64,000 nucleotides of DNA from Paracoccus gahaiensis (GCF_005048225.1 NZ_SUNI01000002.1:62001-126000), one strand, 5' to 3'; shown: positions 1 through 9,532, counted from the stretch's first letter. Made by a program: numbers and translations. Notes: generated by a model from the sequence alone, not told the origin.

Positions 1-1684
1 TGCGCGTCACCCCGGTCACCAGCCCGTCGCCATGCCCATGCGCCAGCATCAGGGCCGCAAAGACATGGCGGTCGCGATTGGCCAGCTTGAAGGCATCCTC
101 GCGGTCCACGCCCTTCCGTTGCAGGCGCTGGTACAGGAACTCGTGATAGCTGTCCAAGTGGCGGGTATTGGCGGCGTTGACGACGCTGATCTCGCGGAAG
201 GCATCGCCCATGCCCAGGGCCTCCAGCTCGGCCTTGACCTCGGCCTCGCGGCCTACGACCAGCGACTGGCCCATGCCACCCCGCTGCCAGGCGACGGCGG
301 CGCGCAGCACGCGCGGATCGTCGCCCTCGGCGAAGATCATCCGGGCCTGCTTGGACCGGGCGCGGGCATGAAGCCCCTGCAGGATCGCCGCCGTCGGGTC
401 CATGCGGTTCTTCAGCGTCTGGACATAGCCCTCCATGTCGATGATCGGGCGGCGGGCCACGCCGGTGTCCATGCCCGCCTTGGCGACGGCTGGCGGGATG
501 ACATGGATCAGGCGCGGGTCGAAGGGGGTCGGGATGATGTAGTCGCGCCCGAATTGCAGCTTGCGGCCATAGGCGATGGCGACCTCGTCGGGGACATCCT
601 CGCGCGCCAGCGCGGCCAGGGCCTCGGCGCAGGCGATCTTCATCTCGTCGTTGATGGCGCGGGCATGGATGTCCAGTGCGCCCCGGAAGAGATAGGGAAA
701 GCCCAGGACGTTGTTGACCTGGTTGGGATAGTCGCTGCGCCCGGTGGCCACGATCGCGTCGGGGCGGACCTCATGGGCCTCTTCGGGGGTGATCTCGGGA
801 TCGGGATTGGCCATCGCGAAGATCACCGGGTTGTCGGCCATGCTGGCAACCATGTCCTGCGTGACGGCGCCCTTGGCCGAGACGCCCAGGAACACGTCGG
901 CGCCCTTCATGGCGTCGGTCAGGCTGCGGGCGTCGGTCACCACCGCATGGGCCGATTTCCACTGGTTCATGCCCTCGGTCCGGCCCTGCCAGATCACGCC
1001 CTTGGTGTCGCACATGATGCAGTTGTCATGCCGCGCGCCCATGGATTTCAGCAGTTCCAGACAGGCGATGCCGGCAGCGCCCGCACCATTGAGGACGATG
1101 CGCACGTCCTCGATCTTTTTCCCCGACAACTCCAGCGCGTTCAGCAGGCCCGCCGCGCAGATGACGGCCGTGCCGTGCTGGTCGTCATGGAAGACCGGAA
1201 TGTCCATCAGCTCCTTCAGGCGCTGTTCGATGATGAAGCATTCGGGCGCCTTGATGTCCTCCAGGTTGATGCCCCCGAAGGTCGGGCCCATCAGCTTGAC
1301 GGCATTGATGAACTCGTCCGCATCCTCGGTGTCCAGCTCGATGTCGATGGCGTTCACGTCGGCGAAGCGCTTGAAGAGCACCGCCTTGCCCTCCATCACC
1401 GGCTTGGAGGCCAGCGCGCCCAGATTGCCCATCCCCAGGATCGCGGTGCCGTTCGAGATGACGGCGACCATGTTGCCCTTGGTCGTGTAATCATAGGCGG
1501 TCTCGGGCCGGTCGGCGATGGCCTGCACGGGCACCGCGACGCCGGGCGAATAGGCCAGCGACAGGTCGCGCTGCGTGGTCATGGGGGTCGAGGGGACGAT
1601 GTCGTATTTCCCCGGGCGCGGCTCCATGTGATAGGCCAGCGCCTCTTCGGGGGTGATGCGGGTGCGGCTGATCTTGTCGGTCAT
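1..1684 (-). CDS. maeB: NADP-type malic enzyme with C-terminal phosphotransacetylase-like domain, partial (C-terminus beyond the window)
   Basis: Oxidative decarboxylation of malate to pyruvate in the cytoplasm, linking the TCA cycle to pyruvate and NAD(P)H. About 561 codons are present, read from the ATG at 1684 preceded by a GGGGGG-type ribosome site. The first ~400 residues are a full malic enzyme domain: N-terminal YHMEPRPGKYDI and AYSPGVA, then FHDDQHGTA and a nucleotide-binding LNGAGAAGIA. From about residue 430 a phosphotransacetylase-like domain begins (RMIFAEGDDPRVLRAA), the layout of the ~750-residue MaeB class. In that class the second domain is usually regulatory (acetyl-CoA sensing) rather than catalytic. 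The gene runs off the left edge. The family is certain; NAD versus NADP preference is inferred from the domain layout only. Confidence 0.93.
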   Translation of the reverse strand, partial: MTDKISRTRITPEEALAYHMEPRPGKYDIVPSTPMTTQRDLSLAYSPGVAVPVQAIADRPETAYDYTTKGNMVAVISNGTAILGMGNLGALASKPVMEGKAVLFKRFADVNAIDIELDTEDADEFINAVKLMGPTFGGINLEDIKAPECFIIEQRLKELMDIPVFHDDQHGTAVICAAGLLNALELSGKKIEDVRIVLNGAGAAGIACLELLKSMGARHDNCIMCDTKGVIWQGRTEGMNQWKSAHAVVTDARSLTDAMKGADVFLGVSAKGAVTQDMVASMADNPVIFAMANPDPEITPEEAHEVRPDAIVATGRSDYPNQVNNVLGFPYLFRGALDIHARAINDEMKIACAEALAALAREDVPDEVAIAYGRKLQFGRDYIIPTPFDPRLIHVIPPAVAKAGMDTGVARRPIIDMEGYVQTLKNRMDPTAAILQGLHARARSKQARMIFAEGDDPRVLRAAVAWQRGGMGQSLVVGREAEVKAELEALGMGDAFREISVVNAANTRHLDSYHEFLYQRLQRKGVDREDAFKLANRDRHVFAALMLAHGHGDGLVTGVTR

Positions 1685-1780
1685 GGGGTCCCCCCTTGGG
1701 CATTACGTCGCGTCTGCTTAGCGCGTCATCCCTGCCGCATCAACGCGCATGCCCGGCGGGGGCGCTGACGGAGGGGCAGA

Positions 1781-1835
1781 GGGGGCGCTGCCCCCGTCCT
1801 TCGGACTCCCCCGGGATATTTCCGCCAAGATGAAA
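1781..1835 (-). repeat. Intergenic element, copy A (hairpin plus TTTCATCTTGG/AAATATCC core)
   Basis: Read on the minus strand it starts TTTCATCTTGGCGG then AAATATCCCGGGGG and ends in a GGGGGC...GCCCCC hairpin (1781-1795). It lies about 20 bases after the stop codon of the Anbu gene, so it may act as that gene's terminator. The same core recurs at 4741, 12103, 46448 and 59828. Confidence 0.8.
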
Positions 1836-1854
1836 TCGGAGGTGGCCCCGGGGC

Positions 1855-2580
1855 TCAGAGGGTGACCTTGACGAAGCTGTCGCGCAGGGCGGCGGACCAG
1901 GCGGCGCTCATCTGCGCGAAGTCGGGGTCGCCGTCGAGGATGCGGCGGCGGGTGGTCACGGCGCAGGCGCCCTGTTCGATCACCGCCATGTCCAGCGGCA
2001 TGCCGACCGAGAGGTTCGAGCGCAGGGTCGAATCCATCGACAGCAGCACCGCCTTCTGCGCATCCGCCAGGCTGGTGGCGGGGGTCACGACGCGGTCGAG
2101 GATCGGCTTGCCGTATTTGTGTTCGCCGATCTGCAGGAAGGGGGTGTCCTCGGTCGCCTCGATGAAATTGCCCTCGGGATAGATGAGGAACAGGCGCATG
2201 TCGCCGCCGGCGCGCTGCCCGCCCACGATCATGCTGGCCGAGGCCTGCTGCTTCAGGTCGCGGCACTGTTCGGCGATCTCGCGCCGGGTGCGGGTCAGCG
2301 TGTCGCCGATGATCGTGGCGACGCGCAGCATGGTGGGGGCCTTGAGGATCGAGGTCGTCTCGTCGGCCAGCTCGTCCTCGATCGCCTCGTCGAGGCGCGC
2401 GATGGTGGTCTGGGTGACCGAGAGCGAGCCCGCGGTCATGATCGTGATGATGCGTTCGCCTGGGTTCTCGAAGAAGAACATCTTGCGATAGCACGAGATG
2501 TTGTCCAGCCCCGCATTGGTGCGGGTGTCCGACAGCAGCACCAGCCCGGCATCCAGTTTCAGCCCGACGCAATAGGTCAT
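1855..2580 (-). CDS. Proteasome-type peptidase, Anbu family (BPH-like)
   Basis: 241 residues starting [12 protein letters not shown]. Removal of Met exposes Thr1, the N-terminal nucleophile of proteasome-fold Ntn hydrolases. Asp17 (in SDTRTNAG) and a Lys at 32 sit where the proteasome active site has Asp17 and Lys33. The start at 2580 is preferred over an in-frame ATG at 2586: the GGAAAG site lies 8 bases from the former and only 2 from the latter, and homologues begin MTYCV. Anbu proteins form open helical rings and are the proposed ancestor of the bacterial proteasome subunits; the physiological substrate is unknown. The cpATP-grasp/alpha-E/transglutaminase set that typically accompanies Anbu lies 2.2 kb further on, on the same strand, separated by a divergent cpdB. 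Confidence 0.93.
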   Translation of the reverse strand: MTYCVGLKLDAGLVLLSDTRTNAGLDNISCYRKMFFFENPGERIITIMTAGSLSVTQTTIARLDEAIEDELADETTSILKAPTMLRVATIIGDTLTRTRREIAEQCRDLKQQASASMIVGGQRAGGDMRLFLIYPEGNFIEATEDTPFLQIGEHKYGKPILDRVVTPATSLADAQKAVLLSMDSTLRSNLSVGMPLDMAVIEQGACAVTTRRRILDGDPDFAQMSAAWSAALRDSFVKVTL

Positions 2581-2751
2581 CGGCATGTCTTTCCGTTTCT
2601 CGATCCGGCGAAGACTAGGACCGGGGCACGGGGGGCGCAATCGCTCGTTTCGGGGGAGGGGCGGCAGGAGGGCGCCTGTCGTCAAACTGTGGGTCGCCTC
2701 GGCCTTGGAAATCGCCCATCCTGCCGCTGCCATCACCAAGGAAGGACAACC

Positions 2752-4713
2752 ATGACCCAGATCTTTGCCCTGTCGCGCCGCGGGTTCCTGTCATCGGGGG
2801 CCGCCGGGCTGTCGCTGATGGTGCTGCATCCCTATTCCGCCCGGGCCGAGGCGGGGCAGGCGCATCTGCGGATCATGGAGACGACCGACCTGCACGTCCA
2901 TGTCTGGCCCTACGACTATTATGCCGACCGGCCGATCGACACGGTGGGCCTGTCCCGGACGGCGGCGCTGGTCCGTGCCGTGCGGGCCGAGGCGACGAAC
3001 AGCCTGCTGCTGGACAATGGCGATTTCCTGCAGGGCAACCCGATGGGCGATTACATCGCCTATGAGCGGGGCATGCCCGAGGGGGCGTCCCATCCGGTCA
3101 TCCAGGCGATGGACGCCCTGGGCTATGACGGCGGCACGCTTGGCAATCACGAGTTCAACTATGGGCTGGAGTTCCTGGAGCGCAGCCTGGCGGGGGCCGG
3201 CTGGCCGGTGGTCTGTGCCAATGTCGAGACCGTGGACGGTGGCGGCGCGACCCTGGTGCCGCCCTATGCCGTGCTGGAGCGCGAGCTGGTCGACGGGGCG
3301 GGCGAGGCCCATCCGATCCGGATCGGCATCATCGGCTTTGTGCCGCCGCAGATCATGCAATGGGACCGCGCCCATCTGGAGAGGCGCGTGACCGCCCGCG
3401 ACATCGTCGAGGCGGCCGGGGAATGGGTGCCCCGGCTGCGCGCCGAGGGTGTCGATCTGGTCATCGCGTTGTGCCATTCGGGGATCGGCGCGGCCACGCA
3501 CGAACCGGGGATGGAGAATGCGGCCATCCCGCTGGCCGGGGTCGAGGGGATCGACGTCATCCTGACCGGGCATTCGCATCTGGTGTTCCCCGGCCCGGAT
3601 TACGAGGAGGCCGAGGGCGTGGACGTGGCCGCCGGCACCATCGGCGGCACGCCCGGGGTGATGGCGGGGTTCTGGGGCTCGCATATGGGGCTGGTCGATC
3701 TGCTGCTGCAGCGGCAGGGCGACGGGTGGGTGGTGGCCAGCCACGAGGTCGAGGCGCGGCCGATTTCCGAGCGCGATGCCGAGAACGAGGTCGTGGCCCT
3801 GGTCGAGAGCGTGGCGGCCATCGAGGCGGCGACGGCGACCGAGCATCAGGAGACGCTGGATTACGTGCGCCGCCCGGTCGGGCAGACCAGCGCGCCCCTG
3901 TACAGCTATTTCGCGATGGTGGCGGATGATCCCTCGGTACAGATCGTCTCGAATGCGCAGAGCTGGTACATCGCGCAGATGCTGGCAGGGACCGCGCATG
4001 AGGGGCTGCCGATCCTGTCGGCGGCGGCGCCCTTCAAGGCGGGCGGGCGCGGGGGCCCGGACTATTATACCGACGTGCCGGCGGGCGACATCGCGATCCG
4101 CAACGTGGCCGACCTCTATCTGTATCCCAACACCATCCGCGCGGTGCGCGTCACCGGCGCGCAGGTCAAGGATTGGCTGGAGCGCAGCGCCGGGGCCTTC
4201 AACCGGATCGTTCCGGGCGAGGCGGACCAGCCGCTGCTGAACCCCGACTTTCCCAGCTTCAATTTCGACGTGATCGACGGGGTGACCTATCGGATCGATC
4301 TGTCGCAGCCCGCGCGCTTCGACGGCGAGGGGGCGGTCGTGGAGCCGGAGGCCAGCCGCATCACCGACCTGGCCTTCGACGGGCAGCCGGTCGATCCAGA
4401 AGCAGAGTTCATCATCGCCACCAACAACTACCGTGCCTCGGGTGGCGGGGCGTTCCCGGGGGCGGACGGGTCGACCATCGTCTTCGAGGGTCCGGACACG
4501 AACCGCGACGTGATCGTGCGCCATATCGTCGAGCAGGGGGTCATCGATCCGGCGGCGGACGGGAACTGGTCATTCGCGCCGATCGAGGGGGCCTCGGTCC
4601 TGTTCGAGACGGGGCCGGGGGCGGCGGCCTATCTGGACGATGTCACTGCGCTGCAAATCGAGGCCGCGGGCAAGACGGCCGAGGGGTTCGTGCGCTATCG
4701 CATCACCTTGTGA
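2752..4713 (+). CDS. cpdB: Bifunctional 2',3'-cyclic-nucleotide 2'-phosphodiesterase/3'-nucleotidase
   Basis: 653 residues, exported. The N-terminus carries a twin-arginine signal ([16 protein letters not shown], cleavage near ARA-EA), so the enzyme should act in the periplasm, releasing nucleosides and phosphate from RNA breakdown products. The metallophosphatase motifs are in order: [16 protein letters not shown] (CpdB-like rather than the plain 5'-nucleotidase DLHG form), [16 protein letters not shown] and GHSHLVF. The C-terminal 5'-nucleotidase domain ends in [12 protein letters not shown] and a nucleotide-stacking region. AAGGAAGGA lies 8 bases upstream of the ATG. It is transcribed divergently from Anbu and interrupts that gene neighbourhood. 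A pure 5'-nucleotidase role is the main alternative. Confidence 0.9.
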   Translation: MTQIFALSRRGFLSSGAAGLSLMVLHPYSARAEAGQAHLRIMETTDLHVHVWPYDYYADRPIDTVGLSRTAALVRAVRAEATNSLLLDNGDFLQGNPMGDYIAYERGMPEGASHPVIQAMDALGYDGGTLGNHEFNYGLEFLERSLAGAGWPVVCANVETVDGGGATLVPPYAVLERELVDGAGEAHPIRIGIIGFVPPQIMQWDRAHLERRVTARDIVEAAGEWVPRLRAEGVDLVIALCHSGIGAATHEPGMENAAIPLAGVEGIDVILTGHSHLVFPGPDYEEAEGVDVAAGTIGGTPGVMAGFWGSHMGLVDLLLQRQGDGWVVASHEVEARPISERDAENEVVALVESVAAIEAATATEHQETLDYVRRPVGQTSAPLYSYFAMVADDPSVQIVSNAQSWYIAQMLAGTAHEGLPILSAAAPFKAGGRGGPDYYTDVPAGDIAIRNVADLYLYPNTIRAVRVTGAQVKDWLERSAGAFNRIVPGEADQPLLNPDFPSFNFDVIDGVTYRIDLSQPARFDGEGAVVEPEASRITDLAFDGQPVDPEAEFIIATNNYRASGGGAFPGADGSTIVFEGPDTNRDVIVRHIVEQGVIDPAADGNWSFAPIEGASVLFETGPGAAAYLDDVTALQIEAAGKTAEGFVRYRITL

Positions 4714-4740
4714 CGGAGGCCGGACGGGGGGACGGTGGCC

Positions 4741-4795
4741 GGTCCGGGGGCTTCGCGCCCCCGGACCCCCGCGGGATATTTTCGCCAAGATGAAG
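4741..4795 (-). repeat. Intergenic element, copy B, likely bidirectional terminator
   Basis: Minus-strand reading: CTTCATCTTGGCG, AAAATATCCCGCGGGGG, then the hairpin CCGGGGGC-GCGAA-GCCCCCGG (4744-4764). It sits between convergent cpdB and the transglutaminase gene, 13 bases past the latter's stop. It is nearly identical to copy E at 59828. Confidence 0.82.
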
Positions 4796-4807
4796 GGGAA
4801 GGCCGGT

Positions 4808-5617
4808 CTACTGCGGCATTTCCTCGACGCGGACGCTGACATCGAGCTCCTCGGCGCCGGTGCCCATGGCGATGCCGCGAATCGGGGCGGCGTCGGCGGA
4901 ATCGAGGCCCGAGCCGAGCCGGACATAGCGTTCGTCCGGGCAGCAGCGGTTGGCCGCGTCGAAGCCGATCCAGCCCAGCCCCTCGACCTGGATCTCGGCC
5001 CAGGCATGGGCGGCGTCATGGGCCTGCCCGTCGATGGTCGAATGCAGATAGCCCGAGACGTAGCGGGCGGGCAGGCCGCGCAGGCGCGCCAGCGCCGTCA
5101 GTGCATGGGTGTGGTCCTGACAGACGCCCTCGCCCAGGGCCAGGGCCTGGGCGGCGGTAGTGCCGGTCTGGGTGACGCCGGGGCGGAAGGCGATGCGGTC
5201 GCTGACCGCCGCCGACAGCTTGTGCGCCAAGTCCAGCTGGTCGGTCGTGCCGGTGATGCCGAAGGCCAGGTCGCGCAGCGCCGGGTCGGGGCGGGTGACC
5301 GAGGTGTCGCGCAGATAGGTCAGCGGATTGATCATCTCGCGATGGCCGCGCAGCACGCCCGCCATGTCGCGCGTGTCGATGCGCCCGTCGATGCGGATGG
5401 TCACGTGATCGACCGGGCCGCGCACGGTCCAGCCCTCGATCCAGTCGCCGGCGCCGTCGCGAAATCCCGGGCCCCGGATGCCGCCCGACACGTCGATCGT
5501 CCAGGAGTGCACCTTCTGCCCTTCGAAGACCGAGGGGGTCAGGCGCAGGCTTTGCACCAGATTGCGGATCGGCTGGTCGTAGCGATAGACGGTTTCGTGC
5601 GAAATGCGCAGCTTCAT
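4808..5617 (-). CDS. Transglutaminase-like cysteine protease family protein
   Basis: 269 residues. An N-terminal bacterial transglutaminase-like beta domain (MKLRISHETVYRYDQP) is followed by a papain-fold transglutaminase core with the catalytic triad Cys166 (GEGVCQDH), His204 (AHAWAEI) and Asp220 (GWIGFDAAN). These proteins are predicted peptidases or amide-bond-forming/cleaving enzymes rather than classical crosslinkers. The gene starts three bases after the alpha-E gene ends and is the last gene of a three-gene operon (cpATP-grasp, alpha-E, transglutaminase). Iyer, Aravind and co-workers predicted from such clusters a peptide-ligation/peptide-processing pathway with Anbu. That role is inference; the catalytic residues are visible. 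Confidence 0.93.
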   Translation of the reverse strand: MKLRISHETVYRYDQPIRNLVQSLRLTPSVFEGQKVHSWTIDVSGGIRGPGFRDGAGDWIEGWTVRGPVDHVTIRIDGRIDTRDMAGVLRGHREMINPLTYLRDTSVTRPDPALRDLAFGITGTTDQLDLAHKLSAAVSDRIAFRPGVTQTGTTAAQALALGEGVCQDHTHALTALARLRGLPARYVSGYLHSTIDGQAHDAAHAWAEIQVEGLGWIGFDAANRCCPDERYVRLGSGLDSADAAPIRGIAMGTGAEELDVSVRVEEMPQ

Positions 5618-5620
5618 GGC

Positions 5621-6577
5621 TCACGCCCCTCCCAGCAGGTAATCCTGGTGCACCAGGTTCGAGATCTCGCCCAGTTCGCGGATGAACCAGCTGAGGAATT
5701 CGTGCAGCCCCTCGTCGAAGATCATCTCGATGTCGCGGGCCTGCAGCGCGGTCAGCACCTCGCGCGCCTTGTCGCGGGCCGAGACCGGCACCCCGTCGCC
5801 ATAGCGCCGTGCCAGCCCCTCGAGATGCCAGACCGTCTCGTAGAGCGAGGTGATCAGCGCGCGGGGGGATTCGCCGTTCAGGATCAGGAAATCGGCCACC
5901 TGTCCCGCGGTGATGTCGCCGCCATAGGCCCAGTGATAGGCCCGGTGCGCGGACAGCGCGCGCAGGATCACCTGCCATTGATAGGTGTCGAGGCCCGAGC
6001 CCACGAATTCGATGCGCGGCAGCAGGACGAAGTATTTCACGTCCAGGAGGCGGGCCGTGGCATCCGCCCGTTCCAGACCATAGCCCAGGTTCATGAAATG
6101 CCAGCCGTCGTTGCGAAGCTGCGTCGCATTGATCGCACCGCGCACGGTCGAGGTGTGGCCGGTGGTGAAATCGGTCAGCGAGGCCGTGTCCAGCTTGGAG
6201 CGGGGCAGGCGCTCGATCTTGCGCAACTCCTGATAGGACACGTTCAGCGCGTCCCAGACCTGGCTGGTCAGGGCGGTGCGCACGATGCGTCCCGATTCGC
6301 GGGCCTTTTCCAGGCAGCTGGCCACCGAGGAGGGGTTGGCGCGGTCGAAGAAGATGAACTCCTCGATGTTCTCCTGGGTGATGTCGCCGTATTTCTCGCG
6401 GAACAGGTCCGAACTGCCCGAGGCCTGCAGCAGCGAGTTCCATTCGTTCTGATAGCCCAGCTCGGTATTGGGCAGCAGCGTGATCCGCTGGCCCACGTCC
6501 AGCAGGCGGGCGGCGGTCTCGGCCCGTTCCAGGTTGCGGCCCATCCAGAACAGGTTCGACGCGGTGCGGCTGAGCAT
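5621..6577 (-). CDS. Alpha-E domain-containing protein
   Basis: 318 residues, all-helical family named for its conserved Glu-rich helices; the start LSRTASNLFWMGRNLERAE is characteristic. No known catalytic residues. The start at 6577 is preceded by GGGGGAG on the minus strand. It sits 14 bases after the cpATP-grasp stop and 3 bases before the transglutaminase start, so the three are probably cotranscribed and translationally coupled. The family occurs almost only next to circularly permuted ATP-grasp and transglutaminase genes and is sometimes fused to them, suggesting a scaffold or substrate-carrier role for peptide synthesis. Biochemical function is unknown. Confidence 0.92.
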   Translation of the reverse strand: MLSRTASNLFWMGRNLERAETAARLLDVGQRITLLPNTELGYQNEWNSLLQASGSSDLFREKYGDITQENIEEFIFFDRANPSSVASCLEKARESGRIVRTALTSQVWDALNVSYQELRKIERLPRSKLDTASLTDFTTGHTSTVRGAINATQLRNDGWHFMNLGYGLERADATARLLDVKYFVLLPRIEFVGSGLDTYQWQVILRALSAHRAYHWAYGGDITAGQVADFLILNGESPRALITSLYETVWHLEGLARRYGDGVPVSARDKAREVLTALQARDIEMIFDEGLHEFLSWFIRELGEISNLVHQDYLLGGA

Positions 6578-6591
6578 TGTGGCTCCCCCTC

Positions 6592-8001
6592 TCATTCGGA
6601 CAGGACCCAGGTGTCCTTGACGCCCCCGCCCTGCGAGGAATTCACGACCAGGCTGCCGTCGCGCAGCGCCACGCGGGTCAGCCCGCCCGGCACCAGCTCG
6701 ATCCGGTCGCCGCAGAGGCAATAGGGTCGCAGGTCGACATGGCGGGGCGCGATCCCCTCCTCGACGAAGGTGGGGCAGGTGGACAGGGCCAGCGTGGGCT
6801 GGGCGATGTAGTTCGACGGGTTGGCCTGGATCTTGAGGCGGAAGGTCTCGATTTCCTCGGTGGTGGATTTCGGACCGACCAGCATGCCGTAGCCGCCCGA
6901 TCCATGGACCTCCTTCACCACCAGCTCGGGCAGATGTTCCATGACATAGCGATAGTCGTCGTCCTTCCACAGCGTCCAGGTCTGGACGTTGTTCAGGATC
7001 GGTTCCTCGCCCAGGTAGAAGCGGATCATTTCGGGGACGAAGGTGTAGATGGCCTTGTCGTCGGCCACGCCCGCGCCCGGCGCCGAACAGATCGACACCC
7101 CGCCCGAGCGATAGACATCCATCAGCCCCGGGATGCCCAGCATCGAATCGGGGCGGAAGCACAGCGGGTCCAGATAGGGGTCGTCGATCCGGCGATAGAT
7201 CACGTCGACGCGCTTGGGCCCGGTGGTGGTGCGCATGTAGACGAACTCGCCGTCGACGAACAGATCCTGCCCCTCGACCAGTTCGACGCCCATCAGGTTG
7301 GCCAGGAAGCTGTGCTCGTAATAGGCGCTGTTGTAATGGCCCGGCGTCAGGATCACGCAGGTGGGGCGGTCGCTGCACTTGGCGGGCGCCACCGATTCCA
7401 GCGTGCGGCGCAGCAGGTCGGGATACTGGTCCACCGGCTCGATCCGGTTGTTGCGGAACAGCTGCGGGAACATGCGCATCATGATCTCGCGGTTTTCCAG
7501 CATGTAGCTGACGCCGGACGGCGTGCGGCAGTTGTCCTCCAGCACGTAGAACTCGTCCTTGGCGGTGCGCACGAGGTCGATGCCGATGATGTGGGAATAG
7601 ATGCCGCGCGGCGGGACGACGCCCACGACCGACTTCTCGTAGGCCTCGTTCTGATAGACGAGGCGTGCGGGGATGCGGCCGGCGCGGATGATCTCGCCGC
7701 GGCCATAGACGTCGCGCAGGAAGGCGTTCAAGGCCCGGGCGCGCTGCTTGATGCCGCGCTCCAGCCGCCGCCATTCGGCCTGCTCGAAGACGCGGGGCAT
7801 CATGTCGAAGGGGATCAGGCGGTCCGGATCGCCGCCCTCGCCATAGACGGCGAAGGTGATGCCGATGCGCCGGAACAGCGCCTCGGCCTCGGCCTGCTTC
7901 ATCTGGCGGAAATCGTCGGGCATCGTCTCGACCCAGTCCCGCAGCCGGGCATAGGGATCGCGCACGCGGTCGCCTTCGAACATCTCGTTGTAATAACTCA
8001 T
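6592..8001 (-). CDS. Circularly permuted type 2 ATP-grasp protein (predicted peptide ligase)
   Basis: 469 residues from MSYYNEMFEGDRVRDPY. The ATP-grasp-like features lie in an order typical of the circularly permuted class: EDNCRTPSGVSYMLENRE mid-protein, DVIYRRIDDPYLDP, and the C-terminal VHGSGGYGMLVGP plus VNSSQGGGVKDTW. The family is predicted to form amide/peptide bonds with ATP. Two tandem ATG codons (8004 and 8001) are possible; GGGGGG abuts the first, favouring the second. The longer reading frame upstream lacks a ribosome site. First gene of the operon with alpha-E and transglutaminase. Product and substrate are unknown. Confidence 0.92.
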   Translation of the reverse strand: MSYYNEMFEGDRVRDPYARLRDWVETMPDDFRQMKQAEAEALFRRIGITFAVYGEGGDPDRLIPFDMMPRVFEQAEWRRLERGIKQRARALNAFLRDVYGRGEIIRAGRIPARLVYQNEAYEKSVVGVVPPRGIYSHIIGIDLVRTAKDEFYVLEDNCRTPSGVSYMLENREIMMRMFPQLFRNNRIEPVDQYPDLLRRTLESVAPAKCSDRPTCVILTPGHYNSAYYEHSFLANLMGVELVEGQDLFVDGEFVYMRTTTGPKRVDVIYRRIDDPYLDPLCFRPDSMLGIPGLMDVYRSGGVSICSAPGAGVADDKAIYTFVPEMIRFYLGEEPILNNVQTWTLWKDDDYRYVMEHLPELVVKEVHGSGGYGMLVGPKSTTEEIETFRLKIQANPSNYIAQPTLALSTCPTFVEEGIAPRHVDLRPYCLCGDRIELVPGGLTRVALRDGSLVVNSSQGGGVKDTWVLSE

Positions 8002-8332
8002 CATCCCCCCATTCTGTGGCACATCGTCCGTCCGGGCTGTTCTGTGACCTTGATGATCCGCGCCCGGTTCCGCGATGTCCACAGAAGAACCGGAGCCGTT
8101 GCCTGTTAGTTCCGCATCCTTGGGCAGGGGGTGCGGGCGATCTCGCGCTGTCCCGGGGGCGCTGCTGAAAGATTGTGCAACTTTTGTTAGCTCCACGCCC
8201 GCGACCGGGGACCGGGGCAGGATCCGAGATGCAGGGTTCTTCGCCGGTTTCTGCCCGGTTGGTCCTGAGCGCTAACCGGATCGCAACCTTTCGCCGCTAG
8301 CGGTGAGGGACACGCGCAAGGAAGGACCCCGC
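8002..8332. other. Divergent intergenic region between cpATP-grasp and STAS genes
   Basis: 331 bases without a credible gene; must hold promoters for both directions. Only weak GGAAC...GGTT-like matches to an extracytoplasmic-function (EcfG) promoter were seen on the minus strand, with imperfect -10 bases. No clear hairpin or RNA element was found. Confidence 0.5.
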
Positions 8333-8665
8333 ATGCAGTTCATCGTCGAGGATGCCGACACCCATCTGCACATCAAGGTGCTGGACACACGCATCGACGC
8401 GGCGATCGCCACGCCGTTCAAGGACAAGCTGCGGGAAATCGTGGCCCCCTGCCGCAAGCCCGTGCGGCTGGACATGGCGGCGGTCGATTTCATGGACAGC
8501 TCGGGGCTGGGGGCGATGATCGCCGTCCGCAAGAGCCTGCCCGAGCATCTGGCGATGGTCCTGTCGGCGCTGACCCCCAATGTCGAACGCGTCTTCCGGC
8601 TGACCCGGATGGATAGCGTCTTCGACCTGCAGCCCCCGCCCCCTCAGAAGGAGCCCGATGCATGA
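8333..8665 (+). CDS. STAS-domain anti-sigma factor antagonist (SpoIIAA/RsbV-like)
   Basis: 110 residues. A single STAS domain with the phosphoacceptor-type motif VDFMDSSGLGAMIAVRK, where the Ser in DSSGLG is the expected phosphorylation site. In partner switching the unphosphorylated form binds the HATPase kinase and frees the sigma factor or other target. AAGGAAGGA precedes the ATG. The stop codon overlaps the start of the next gene in ATGA, so the pair is translationally coupled. The target (sigma factor or effector) is not in the window. Confidence 0.9.
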   Translation: MQFIVEDADTHLHIKVLDTRIDAAIATPFKDKLREIVAPCRKPVRLDMAAVDFMDSSGLGAMIAVRKSLPEHLAMVLSALTPNVERVFRLTRMDSVFDLQPPPPQKEPDA

Positions 8666-9171
8666 TCCCCACCGGACGGTCCAACCCCGACATCGGCTGC
8701 TTCGGCAGATGCCGGGCGCAGCCGATGTTCCACCGCGTTCTGGATGCCAACCCCGCCACGGTGCGCGCCGCGCTGCAGGACGTGCGCCAGCGCTTCCTGC
8801 CCGAGGTCTGCGAAGACACGCTCGGCCGGCTGGAACTGGTGCTGGCCGAGGTGATGAACAATGTCACCGAACATGCCCCCCACGAGGTCCCGGACCCGAC
8901 CCCGGATCCGGGCCGATCGCCGGTGATCCATCTGTGCATCGTGCGCCATGATGGCGGGCTGGCCTGCGCGCTGACCGATGACGGCATCTCGCTGCCCGAG
9001 GGCTGCATCCTGCCGCGCAGCCTGCCCGCGCTGGTCCCGGGCGATCTGCCCGAGGGCGGCTTCGGCTGGTTCCTGATCCAGGATCTGACGCAGGCGCTGT
9101 GCTATTACCGCGAGGACAGCCGGAACTACCTGGCCTTCAGCCTGCCTTTTGCCCTGCCCGAGGCAGAGTGA
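8662..9171 (+). CDS. HATPase-domain anti-sigma regulatory kinase (RsbW/SpoIIAB-like)
   Basis: 169 residues of the GHKL serine-protein-kinase type. The N box is LELVLAEVMNNVTEHA, followed by a degenerate G1 region (LTDDGISLPEG) and a G2-like GGFGWFLIQDLTQ. It starts inside the STAS gene's stop (ATGA), so the two proteins are made together as a switch pair. The alternative upstream codons give only a few extra residues. The stress or developmental response it controls cannot be told from the sequence. Confidence 0.87.
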   Translation: MIPTGRSNPDIGCFGRCRAQPMFHRVLDANPATVRAALQDVRQRFLPEVCEDTLGRLELVLAEVMNNVTEHAPHEVPDPTPDPGRSPVIHLCIVRHDGGLACALTDDGISLPEGCILPRSLPALVPGDLPEGGFGWFLIQDLTQALCYYREDSRNYLAFSLPFALPEAE

Positions 9172-9199
9172 CCGGCCATGCTGCGGCCTTCCGCCGTCC

Positions 9200-9532
9200 T
9201 CAGTTCACCGGACCGGAGGGGAAATAGCGCCCATCCTCGAAGGCGCCGAACCGGTCGGCCAGTTCCGGATGGTCCAGCGGCTCGCCCGACGCATCGGGCT
9301 CCAGGTTCTGCTCGGACACATAGGCCACATAATAGGTCGCCTCGGTCTCGGCCAGCAGGTGATAGAAGGGCTGGTCCCTGGAGGGGCGCGACTCCTCGGG
9401 GATCGAGGCGTACCATTCCTCGGTATTGGCAAATTCGGGATCGACGTCGAAGATCACCCCGCGAAAGGGCCGCGAGCGATGGCGCACGACCTGTCCCAGG
9501 CTGTACTTCGCTTGGCGGCTCTGGCTCTGCAT
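9200..9532 (-). CDS. hspQ: Heat shock protein HspQ / hemimethylated DNA-binding YccV-like
   Basis: 110 residues with the YccV-like domain: KYSLGQVVRHRSRPFRGVIFDVDPEF, then QPFYHLLAETE and YVAYVSEQNLEPD. HspQ is a small cytoplasmic protein that in enterobacteria acts as a Lon specificity factor. The start at 9532 is chosen because AAGGAAGC lies 7 bases upstream; an in-frame ATG at 9574 has no such site. It ends 28 bases from the convergent anti-sigma gene. Confidence 0.92.
   Translation of the reverse strand: MQSQSRQAKYSLGQVVRHRSRPFRGVIFDVDPEFANTEEWYASIPEESRPSRDQPFYHLLAETEATYYVAYVSEQNLEPDASGEPLDHPELADRFGAFEDGRYFPSGPVN

Noticed and set aside
8050-8130. EcfG-type general-stress promoter (GGAAC-N17-CGTT) in front of the cpATP-grasp operon
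   Set aside because: Only GGAAC...GGTT/GGTC matches with an imperfect -10 were seen; GGAAC is common in such DNA, so the call would be weak.
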